The notes under the pieces are model-generated. The model did not search any database and was not told where the DNA came from. It saw nothing but the letters and a program-made list of their open reading frames with translations. Source: a bacterium HR41 (GTDB lineage: Bacteria > Actinomycetota > Thermoleophilia > Solirubrobacterales > Thermoleophilaceae). Taken from it: a DNA stretch of 9,298 nucleotides. Shown here piece after piece: positions 1-5,234 of this stretch (position 1 is its first letter; every line of letters starts with the position of its first letter). A program made the translations under genes and the position numbers. The DNA lies in the NCBI GenBank assembly GCA_002898855.1, contig BEIR01000029.1, forward strand, positions 1 to 9,298, given 5' to 3'.

Positions 1-537
1 CTCGTACTTGCTGTCACCACGCGGAGAAGCGTGGGCACGCGCTTCGATCACCTGTTGCCGCTCTTGCCCGTCGCGCTCGCCGCTGGATGGTCGGGCGCTG
101 TCGCGTTCGTCTTCCACTTACTGCCGGCTCCGCTCGGCGTCGAGCTCAACCCCCTGTCGGCGATGCTCGCCGTTCTGACCGTCGCGATAACGACGGAGTT
201 CGCCGTCCTCCTTTGGCGGCGCTACCGCGAGGAGCGCGCCGGTGGCTCGACCGTCGAGCGAGCGCTCACCGTCGCCTACGCATCGACCGGCCGCGCCGTA
301 TGGGTGTCGGCGGCGACGACGCTCGCCGGCTTTCTCGTGCTCGCTACCTCGGACATCGCGATGCTGCGCTCGTTCGGGATTCTCACCGCGCTCGACCTCG
401 CGCTCGCTTTCGTCGGCGTGGTGCTGGTGTTGCCTGCCGTGATCGTGGCGGCCGAGGCGCGCGCGGAGCGGCAGCGCACGGCCACGGCAGGCGCCCCTGC
501 CGCGCAACCTGCCGGTCAGGTACGAGGATCTGCGTGA
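1..537 (+). CDS. MMPL/RND-family membrane transporter, C-terminal part (5' end outside window)
   Basis: The reading frame is open at the left edge and ends at TGA 535-537, giving 178 residues of the C-terminal membrane domain. The visible part has about four hydrophobic segments. The stretch LLWRRYREERAGG, followed by TGRAVWVSAATTLAGFLVL and SDIAMLRSFGILTALD, matches the end of MMPL/RND exporters (the ...SRYREER...GRAI..SA.TT..GF..L..S......FG.L pattern). This is the block of helices after the second periplasmic domain. The last 30 residues are a charged, Ala-rich cytoplasmic tail. Members export lipids or other hydrophobic compounds using the proton gradient; the substrate cannot be read from this fragment. 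Its TGA overlaps the GTG of the next gene, so the two are probably translationally coupled. A GTG at 31 is in frame but lies inside the domain and is not the true start. Confident on family, not on substrate. Confidence 0.85.
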   Translation, partial: LVLAVTTRRSVGTRFDHLLPLLPVALAAGWSGAVAFVFHLLPAPLGVELNPLSAMLAVLTVAITTEFAVLLWRRYREERAGGSTVERALTVAYASTGRAVWVSAATTLAGFLVLATSDIAMLRSFGILTALDLALAFVGVVLVLPAVIVAAEARAERQRTATAGAPAAQPAGQVRGSA

Positions 538-1280
538 TCGCGACGCAAGCAGCCAACGCAGACGATCGCGGCAGGCGGCGCCGGCGTGCCGGCGAGCTGC
601 TCGCCGAACACGACCGCACCCATCCCGAAAGCGACGCCCCGCGGCGCCCGCAGTTCGAGTACCCGCGCTCGCGCTGGTCGTGGCTCGTCGCGATCCTTTT
701 TCTGGTCGCGCTCGGCGTGATCTTCTTCACGGCGACGCTGCCGAATCGTGGTCGCGGCGTGCTGGGTCCCGAGCCCTCGCGGCCGGCGCCCCCGTTCGCC
801 GCCCCCGAGGTGCGGGGGCCGCTGAGCGGCGATGCCAACATCTGTGCCCGCCGTCCTTGCGCCACAGGCGCCGGGCGCGTGCCTGCGTGTGCGGTGAGGG
901 GGAGGGGGATCGTCAACTCCTGCGAGCTGTGGCGGGATCGCGCCGTTGTGCTTGCTTTCGTGTTCGACCGCGGCGCCGACTGCCTGTCGTTCGTCGACCG
1001 CGTCCAGCGAGCTGCGGTGCACGTGCGCGGGGTGCGCTTCGCAGCGATCTATTTCACGCGCAAAAGCCGCGCTGAGGCGCGCGCCGTCGCTGCCGCACGT
1101 AGGTGGCGGCTTCCCGTCGCGCTCGACAGCGACGGTGCGGTCACCAACGCGTACCGCGTCGGCGTGTGTCCGACAACAGTGCTGATCGACCGCGGCGGGC
1201 GGGTGCGGCGGTCGCTTTTCGGTGCGGCCTCCGAGGACACGCTCGTCCGTGCGGCAGAGTCTCTAGTCGGACGGCGATGA
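534..1280 (+). CDS. Membrane-anchored thioredoxin-fold (redoxin/TlpA-like) protein with degenerate active site
   Basis: I chose GTG 534, which overlaps the upstream TGA (GTGA) and gives 248 residues; the longer open frame upstream is a shadow of the transporter gene. Layout: an Arg-rich cytoplasmic N-terminus (1-47); one membrane anchor (about 49-67, WSWLVAILFLVALGVIFF); a Pro-rich linker; and a Cys-containing region with four cysteines (about 104-130). An extracytoplasmic thioredoxin-like domain follows from about residue 136. That domain shows the beta strand VVLAFVF, then DRGADC where a WCxxC motif is expected, and VCPTTVLID as the cis-proline loop. The first active-site Cys is replaced by Gly (G-A-D-C), while an extra Cys precedes the cis-Pro. 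It may therefore act as a one-Cys thiol enzyme or a non-redox binding protein. Its partner could be the co-transcribed exporter. It is ATGA-coupled to the next gene. Fold assignment is fairly confident; function is open. Confidence 0.72.
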   Translation: MIATQAANADDRGRRRRRAGELLAEHDRTHPESDAPRRPQFEYPRSRWSWLVAILFLVALGVIFFTATLPNRGRGVLGPEPSRPAPPFAAPEVRGPLSGDANICARRPCATGAGRVPACAVRGRGIVNSCELWRDRAVVLAFVFDRGADCLSFVDRVQRAAVHVRGVRFAAIYFTRKSRAEARAVAAARRWRLPVALDSDGAVTNAYRVGVCPTTVLIDRGGRVRRSLFGAASEDTLVRAAESLVGRR

Positions 1281-1930
1281 TCGGTAGGGCGCGCTGGGCC
1301 GTCGTCGCCGACGACGTGGCCGAGGTGCTCCCCGGTCTGCAAGTCCGCCACGTAACGGTGCCGGTAGCCGACCATCGCACGCCGGCTGACGTGCGCGCGC
1401 GTCTCGACTACCTCGCCGAGCGCATCGACGGGGCGCGCGCGATCGAGCTGCGACGGCAAGAAATCCCGTTCGCGTACCGAGTGTTTTTCCGCAAGATCGG
1501 GCTCGACCCCGACGTCCACAGCACGCCGATCGAGCGGCTCGTGCTCGACCGGCTCGTCGCCGGGGGCTTCGCGCCGCGCGGCCTCGTGGCCGACGCGGTC
1601 ACGATCGCCACCGCCGAAACCGGCGTCGCGGTCGTTGCGTTCGACGGCGCCGCGGTCGACGACGAGCTGTTCGTGCGCAGCGCGCGCGGCGGCGAGCGGC
1701 TCATGACTGCGGACGCGTCGCTCAAGCTTGCCGCCGGAACGCCGTTGATCGCGAGCGGCGAGAGGCTGCTCGCGGTTCTTTTCGGGGCGGTCGACGAGCG
1801 CGTCGAAGTGTCCGAGCGCAGCACTACCGTCGAGCTCGCCGCGATCCGCGTACCCGGGGTGCCGCTGCTCGCCGTCGACGAGGCGCTTTGGATCGCCGCG
1901 GAAACGATCACGGGACCGGGGCAGGTTTAA
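1277..1930 (+). CDS. Stand-alone B3/B4 domain protein (PheT-like, tRNA-editing-type fold)
   Basis: ATG 1277 overlaps the TGA of the upstream gene (ATGA), and the protein is 217 residues. The central part, IPFAYRVFFRKIGLDPD followed by STPIERLVLDRL (about residues 63-92), is the recognisable B3/B4 pattern. This domain is found in the phenylalanyl-tRNA synthetase beta subunit, where it edits mischarged Tyr-tRNA(Phe), and in many free-standing bacterial proteins of about 220-240 residues. Further matches are a GGFAPRGLVADAVTIATAETGVAVVAFD segment and a C-terminal RVPGVPLLAVDEALW. None of the other PheT domains is present, so this is a free-standing relative and not a synthetase subunit. Free-standing B3/B4 proteins are often assumed to bind or hydrolyse mischarged tRNA, but that is not established for this type. 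It is the third gene of the coupled block that begins with the exporter. Confidence 0.8.
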   Translation: MIGRARWAVVADDVAEVLPGLQVRHVTVPVADHRTPADVRARLDYLAERIDGARAIELRRQEIPFAYRVFFRKIGLDPDVHSTPIERLVLDRLVAGGFAPRGLVADAVTIATAETGVAVVAFDGAAVDDELFVRSARGGERLMTADASLKLAAGTPLIASGERLLAVLFGAVDERVEVSERSTTVELAAIRVPGVPLLAVDEALWIAAETITGPGQV

Positions 1931-1957
1931 CCGGCGTGCCTGCACGGCAGCTGCTGG

Positions 1958-1963
1958 TAGATT
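1958..1963 (+). promoter_or_regulatory. Probable -10 element before the coiled-coil gene
   Basis: TAGATT matches the actinobacterial TAnnnT -10 consensus and lies in the 46-bp gap after the B3/B4 gene, 13 bp before ATG 1977. A transcript starting about 7 bp downstream would have a leader of only about six bases. No convincing -35 is visible. Confidence 0.45.
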
Positions 1964-1976
1964 AGTCGCGAGGGCG

Positions 1977-2477
1977 ATGTTCGCGGGCACGCCGGCAACC
2001 GCAGCTGGATGCGCTGGCTCGCGCACCGGGCGGGCGGAACAAGCTGCACGCCACGATCTCGAGCGTCAGATCGCGCGGCTCGAGGCGCGCTACCAGTCAC
2101 TCGTCGCGAGTGCCTTCCCCCGCTTCGATGTGGTCGCGTCGGGCTCGCCCGAGGCTTCGCCGTCGGCGCCGATGCCGCGGCTTCCCGATCTCGCGACGCT
2201 CGAGCGCTGTCGCGACGAACTGGTCGCGCGCGTAGAGCGGCTCGAACGCGCGCTCGCTTGCGCACACCGCCGCGAACGAGAGATGCGGAAACTGCGCGAC
2301 GAGATGTTGCGCGACCCGCGTGCCCACGCTGGCGCGGTAGTTACGAACCGCGACTGCGGCGAGCGCGGCTGCACCACGTACCGCTCCGAGCCGCGGCTCG
2401 GGCTGCTCGGTCTCGTTTTCGGCTGGTGGCGCGTCAAGGTTTCTTCGGGGTGCCCGTTATCCGGTCGGGCGCACTAG
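1977..2477 (+). CDS. Coiled-coil protein with conserved C-terminal cysteine motif, function unknown
   Basis: The protein has 166 residues. Two heptad-like, Arg/Glu/Leu-rich stretches (about 21-45 and 71-112) are predicted coiled coils, separated by a Ser/Pro/Ala linker. The C-terminal block (about 116-162) is compositionally different: NRDCGERGCTTYRSEPRLG, then a hydrophobic LLGLVFGWWRVKV, ending SSGCPLSG. It has three cysteines (127, 132, 159) and reads like a conserved module. I have an impression of similar short hypothetical proteins in Thermoleophilia but cannot name a family. There is no signal peptide. The hydrophobic stretch at about 141-151 is too short to be a sure membrane span. 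GAGGG lies only 2 bp before the ATG, too close for a normal ribosome site, which fits a very short leader from the TAGATT box. The first 20 residues are low-complexity, so the start is moderately certain. Confidence 0.65.
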   Translation: MFAGTPATAAGCAGSRTGRAEQAARHDLERQIARLEARYQSLVASAFPRFDVVASGSPEASPSAPMPRLPDLATLERCRDELVARVERLERALACAHRREREMRKLRDEMLRDPRAHAGAVVTNRDCGERGCTTYRSEPRLGLLGLVFGWWRVKVSSGCPLSGRAH

Positions 2478-2495
2478 CGGTGAGAGTCGGCGGCG

Positions 2496-2990
2496 GTGGG
2501 TAGACGGTCGCGACGACGTCGCGCGGAGGTCGCGAGCGGTGGAGCGACCGGCGGTGCGCGTAGCGCACGGTCGTCCGTCCCCGCCCGAGGTGGCGAGCGG
2601 TCGGCGCCGACGCCGCCGGCCGAGCGCCCGGCGCCACCGTGGGCGCCGTTCCCGCTGTCGGAGCTGCTCGTGCTCGGCGGCACGGTGATGATCGTGTGGG
2701 GTCTCTTCGATTGGGAGGGGGGCGGACAGACCCGCGTTGGTGTCGGGCTCGCCGTGGCCGCTCTCGGTGGTCTCGAAGTAGCGGTGCGCGAGCATGTTGC
2801 TGGTTACCGCTCGCATACCACGCTGCTCGCCGCGATCAGCGGGCTGCTCTGTTCCAGCGTCGTCGCCGCTACCGGTATCGCCACCCGCTTGTGGCAGCTC
2901 GCCCTGGTGTTCGCGCTGGCGATGGCAGGTTCGTTCGTCCCGCTGCAGCGCCTGTTCGTACGGCGCTCGGGTGGGCTGTGGTTTCGATAA
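2496..2990 (+). CDS. Predicted four-helix integral membrane protein, function unknown
   Basis: This is a 164-residue open frame starting at GTG 2496, 18 bp after the previous stop, and ending at TAA 2988-2990. Residues 1-50 are Arg-, Ala- and Pro-rich and probably disordered and cytoplasmic. Four hydrophobic segments follow: about 54-71 (ELLVLGGTVMIVWGLF), 80-95 (RVGVGLAVAALGGLEVA), 107-127 (HTTLLAAISGLLCSSVV) and 131-150 (RLWQLALVFALAMAGSF). Short charged turns and an RRSGG tail complete it. I recognise no catalytic motif, so the call rests on hydropathy only. The start could lie further downstream, because the disordered N-terminus is poorly constrained and no ribosome site is obvious. It probably shares a transcript with the coiled-coil gene, and a strong hairpin sits 6 bp after its stop codon. 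Confidence 0.62.
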   Translation: MGRRSRRRRAEVASGGATGGARSARSSVPARGGERSAPTPPAERPAPPWAPFPLSELLVLGGTVMIVWGLFDWEGGGQTRVGVGLAVAALGGLEVAVREHVAGYRSHTTLLAAISGLLCSSVVAATGIATRLWQLALVFALAMAGSFVPLQRLFVRRSGGLWFR

Positions 2991-2996
2991 CGAGAA

Positions 2997-3024
2997 CGGG
3001 CCCGACAGCGTGCTGTCGGGCCCG
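2997..3024. terminator. Perfect 13-bp inverted repeat, likely bidirectional terminator
   Basis: The arm CGGGCCCGACAGC (2997-3009) is exactly complementary to 3012-3024, with only GT between; in RNA the tip would open to a loop of about six bases. It lies 6 bp after the stop of the plus-strand membrane gene and 54 bp beyond the stop of the minus-strand IHF gene, so it sits between two convergent genes. There is no T-run on either side, as is common for actinobacterial terminators. Confidence 0.7.
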
Positions 3025-3078
3025 CACACTCGTCGCTGTGGCTCGAGCAGCGCCGCCTGCGGGCGACGTTCGCTCCGC

Positions 3079-3504
3079 TCAGCTGCAGACGCCGCGGCTC
3101 GCCGCTGGCCGGCCAGCTGCCGAGAACGGGCCGACCTGCGCCCCGGCTGCTCGCGAGCGCAGCTGGCGCCCTCTGCCCGCTGTGCCTTGCAGCCCCAGCA
3201 TCGCCGCGAGCACCAGGCGCTGCCGCTGCGTGAGGCTGCCGACCGGACGGCGCTCCGACACACCGACCTCGGCGAGCAGCCGGCGGCAGCGCGTCTCGCC
3301 CCAGTGCCGCTGGCACATCAAGAGGTCCGCGATCGCCATCGTCTCTACGTAGGGCGGGCACTCCACGATCACCTCGGCGACCGACAGCTCGCCGGCCGCG
3401 ATGGCGCGCTTCATCCTTGCCCGCGCGCTCCGCACCCTGTTCGCGTGCTGGAGCGCTCGTAGTGGCTGATCGCGATCCGCGACGCTCGCGGAACCTCTGT
3501 CCAT
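3079..3504 (-). CDS. Actinobacterial integration host factor (mIHF)-type nucleoid protein, divergent
   Basis: The protein is 141 residues from ATG 3504. This start is supported by GGAGG (3509-3513) four bases upstream; the open frame runs 62 codons further but that part is Arg-rich and unlike the family. The core (about residues 15-103) follows the actinobacterial IHF plan: an N-terminal helix ALQHANRVRSARARMKRAI, then AGELSVAEVIVECP, a middle helical part ADLLMCQRHWGETRCRRLL, and VGSLTQRQRLVLAAML. Known members bind DNA without a heterodimer partner and affect nucleoid structure and phage integration; they differ from proteobacterial IHF. The helix-two-turn-helix loop, usually LPGVGK, here reads QRHWGE. 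A basic, Gly/Ala-rich tail of about 38 residues (104-141) lies beyond the core and may add non-specific DNA contact. It is monocistronic, divergent from pyk, with its own canonical promoter and a long leader. Confidence 0.78.
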   Translation of the reverse strand: MDRGSASVADRDQPLRALQHANRVRSARARMKRAIAAGELSVAEVIVECPPYVETMAIADLLMCQRHWGETRCRRLLAEVGVSERRPVGSLTQRQRLVLAAMLGLQGTAGRGRQLRSRAAGAQVGPFSAAGRPAASRGVCS

Positions 3505-3571
3505 GCGCCCTCCCCGCGTTTCCCTTCGTTGTCTTGACTTTTTCGACCCGCCGTTTTTCGGCACACGAAAG

Positions 3572-3642
3572 GGGGCACGCGCCGAACGCGTGTGTGCACG
3601 CTGCTCTTCCCGAGGAGCGAAAGTGCGCTTAGCGTGTGCCCC
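3572..3642 (-). promoter_or_regulatory. Branched RNA structure in the IHF gene leader
   Basis: In the transcribed minus-strand leader, GGGGCA (from 3642-3637) can pair with TGCCCC (from 3577-3572). This encloses two further helices: 3631-3636 with 3597-3602 (CACGCT/AGCGTG) and 3587-3592 with 3576-3581 (CACGCG with a five-base loop). The closing helix and the last hairpin share two bases, so they compete or meet as a junction. Just upstream in the same leader, a 7-bp hairpin (3644-3650 with 3661-3667, ten-base loop) is also possible. GC-rich DNA forms chance stems, so a regulatory role is inference. Confidence 0.35.
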
Positions 3643-3689
3643 AGCCGGGCGAGAGGTTCTGCCCGGCCGGTCCCTCGCGGCCGAAGCCA

Positions 3690-3718
3690 AATAAACCGAC
3701 TGGCACCGCCGACGTCAA
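3690..3718 (-). promoter_or_regulatory. Sigma-70-type promoter for the IHF gene
   Basis: Read on the minus strand, TTGACG (3718-3713) is followed by a 17-bp spacer and TTTATT (3695-3690). This is a good -35 with ideal spacing and an acceptable -10, standing out as AT-rich in a very GC-rich stretch. Transcription would begin near 3683, giving an untranslated leader of about 180 bases before ATG 3504. It is the only -35/-10 pair of this quality in the window. Confidence 0.55.
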
Positions 3719-3736
3719 CGGGTAGGTGCACGGCTC

Positions 3737-3757
3737 GCCCGCAAACAGCGGGCTTTT
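3737..3757 (+). terminator. Intrinsic terminator facing plus, upstream of pyk
   Basis: GCCCGC (3737-3742) pairs with GCGGGC (3748-3753) around an AAACA loop and is followed directly by TTTT. The T-run makes it plus-directed. No protein gene ends just before it, so it either insulates pyk, attenuates a longer pyk transcript, or ends an unannotated small RNA. Confidence 0.6.
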
Positions 3758-3808
3758 CTGTCGACGGCGGCCGGCGCTCGCGAGCGGTCGGCGAGGGGGC
3801 GGTGGCGG

Positions 3809-3814
3809 TAGGCT
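3809..3814 (+). promoter_or_regulatory. -10 element of pyk, leaderless layout
   Basis: TAGGCT matches TAnnnT and lies 10 bp before GTG 3825, so transcription would begin at or within about three bases of the start codon. There is no Shine-Dalgarno in between and no clear -35. Confidence 0.5.
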
Positions 3815-3824
3815 CGGCTCCGCC

Positions 3825-5234
3825 GTGCGAGCAACCAAGATCGTCGCAACGATCGGTCCGGCGAGCAGCGACGAGCGCGTGCTCGAGCGGATGATCCGCG
3901 CGGGCATGGACATCGCGCGGATCAACTTCGCCCACGGCGAACCGGAAGACCACGAGCGGATGGCGCGGGCGGTTCGCGCTGCGGCGGCACGCGTCGGCCG
4001 CGAGGTGGCTCTGCTCGGTGATCTACCTGGGCCCAAGCTGCGCGTCGGGCCGGTAGCGGGCGGCGTCGCCGAGCTGCCGCGCGGCGGAACCGTTGTGCTC
4101 ACGCCGAACCCGGTGCTCGGCACGAGCGAGCGCCTGTCGGTCGACTGGCCGGGTCTCGCCGAGGTGCTCGAGCCCGGCGACGTCTGCTATCTCGCCGACG
4201 GGACGGTGCGCTTGCGCGTCCGCGACGTGCGCGACGGCGACGTCGTCGCGCACGTCGAGGTGGGGGGACCGGTGGCGTCGCGCCAGGGGCTCAACCTGCC
4301 GAACGTGACGACCGCGCTGCCGGCGCTGTCCGACGACGATCTGCGCCTGCTCGCCCACGCCGTCGAGCTCGGTTTCGACGCTCTCGCCGTGTCGTTCGTC
4401 CGCCGCCGGGAAGACGTAGAACAGGTGCGGCGCGAGCTCGGCGAGCGCGGCTCGGACATCCCGCTGATCGCCAAGATCGAGAAACCGCAGGCGGCTCGCA
4501 ACGCCGAAGAGATCATCGAGGCCGCCGACGCGATCATGATCGCTCGCGGCGACCTCGGCATCGAGCTTCCGATCGAAGAGGTGCCGTTGGTGCAGAAGCG
4601 CCTGCTCGCGCTCGCCGGCAAGAAGGCCAAGCCGTCGATCACCGCAACGCAGATGCTGGAGTCGATGGTGCACTCGACGCGCCCGACCCGTGCCGAGGTC
4701 GCCGACGTCGCCAACGCGATCTTCGACGGCACCGACGCCGTGATGCTGTCGGAGGAGACGGCGGTCGGCATGCACCCTGCGGAGGCGGTCGCGATGATGG
4801 CCGCGATCGCCGAGGCGACCGAGCCCGAGCTTCCCTACGGGCGCTGGCTGACCGAGCGCGGGCCGCGCGCGGCCGACCAGTACCACGCGATCGCGTTCGG
4901 CGCTGTCGGCGCCGCCTACCAGCTCGGTTTGCGCGCCATCGTCACCCCCACCCAGACGGGCGCGACGGCACGCCTGATCTCCGCCTACCGGCCGCAGGTG
5001 CCGGTGCTGGCGCTGGCGCCGCGGATCGAGGTGGTGCGGCGCTGCAACTTCCTGTGGGGGGTGCACCCGCGGCTGCACGACGAACCGCGCGAGACGATCG
5101 ACCTCATCGAGTCTTCGGCGCGCGCGGCGCTCGAGGCAGGTTTCGCCCGTCCGGGAGAGCTCGTCGGCATCACGGCCGGCCTACCGCCCGGAACGGCCGG
5201 CGGTACGAACCTCTTCAAGATCCACCGGCTGTGA
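3825..5234 (+). CDS. pyk: Pyruvate kinase
   Basis: Pyruvate kinase makes pyruvate and ATP from phosphoenolpyruvate and ADP, the last step of glycolysis, in the cytoplasm. The protein is 469 residues from GTG 3825, the normal bacterial length. It opens with TKIVATIGPASS, which fixes the start (an in-frame ATG 33 codons upstream would add a Gly/Arg-rich extension overlapping the terminator). Seen motifs: RINFAHG (32-38), GDLPGPKLR (65-73), the KIEKP catalytic lysine and metal-binding Glu (217-221), ARGDLG with metal-binding Asp243, ITATQMLESM (272-281), RPTRAEVADVANAIFDGTDAVML (286-308) and a C-terminal domain ending TAGG-TNLFKIHRL. Variants: Ser of NFSHG is Ala36; the Glu that marks potassium-dependent enzymes is Lys71 (GPK), a state associated with potassium independence; and LSEETA replaces the more usual LSGETA. 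It is probably transcribed alone, and its 3' end overlaps the convergent gene by 20 bp. Confidence 0.95.
   Translation: MRATKIVATIGPASSDERVLERMIRAGMDIARINFAHGEPEDHERMARAVRAAAARVGREVALLGDLPGPKLRVGPVAGGVAELPRGGTVVLTPNPVLGTSERLSVDWPGLAEVLEPGDVCYLADGTVRLRVRDVRDGDVVAHVEVGGPVASRQGLNLPNVTTALPALSDDDLRLLAHAVELGFDALAVSFVRRREDVEQVRRELGERGSDIPLIAKIEKPQAARNAEEIIEAADAIMIARGDLGIELPIEEVPLVQKRLLALAGKKAKPSITATQMLESMVHSTRPTRAEVADVANAIFDGTDAVMLSEETAVGMHPAEAVAMMAAIAEATEPELPYGRWLTERGPRAADQYHAIAFGAVGAAYQLGLRAIVTPTQTGATARLISAYRPQVPVLALAPRIEVVRRCNFLWGVHPRLHDEPRETIDLIESSARAALEAGFARPGELVGITAGLPPGTAGGTNLFKIHRL

Larger units (their letters stand above)
3505..3824. other. 320-bp divergent intergenic region between the IHF gene and pyk
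   Basis: No protein gene is supported here; the short open frames are Arg-rich and lack family features. On the minus strand, from left to right, the region holds the IHF ribosome site (3509-3513), a structured leader (about 3505-3683) and a -10/-35 pair (3690-3718). On the plus strand it holds an intrinsic terminator (3737-3757) and the pyk -10 (3809-3814). I compared it by eye with common structured RNAs (SRP RNA, RNase P, tmRNA, and several riboswitch classes) and recognised none. Confidence 0.6.

Noticed and set aside
87..533. Upstream extension of the redoxin reading frame
   Set aside because: It lies out of frame within the transporter coding region and is Arg-rich; GTG 534 gives the expected anchor-first layout and a GTGA overlap.
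1049..2026. 325-codon minus-strand open frame across the redoxin and B3/B4 genes
   Set aside because: Opposes two coupled plus genes with clear folds; the translation has no domain signature.
3534..3539. Plus-strand TTGACT as a -35 for pyk or a small RNA
   Set aside because: No -10-like hexamer occurs at 16-18 bp; the next TAnnnT (3630) is far too distant.
3609..3640. CCGAGGAGCG resembling the start of an S-adenosylhomocysteine riboswitch
   Set aside because: The following conserved GCUGC segment, the matching 3' half and any methionine-cycle gene are absent.
3505..3690. N-terminal extension of the IHF gene by 62 codons
   Set aside because: ATG 3504 has a GGAGG at proper distance and begins the family-like region; the extension would start upstream of the predicted transcription start and is unlike any IHF.
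4023..5078. 351-codon minus-strand open frame inside pyk
   Set aside because: Shadow of pyk; His/Arg/Asp-rich and low in hydrophobic core pattern.
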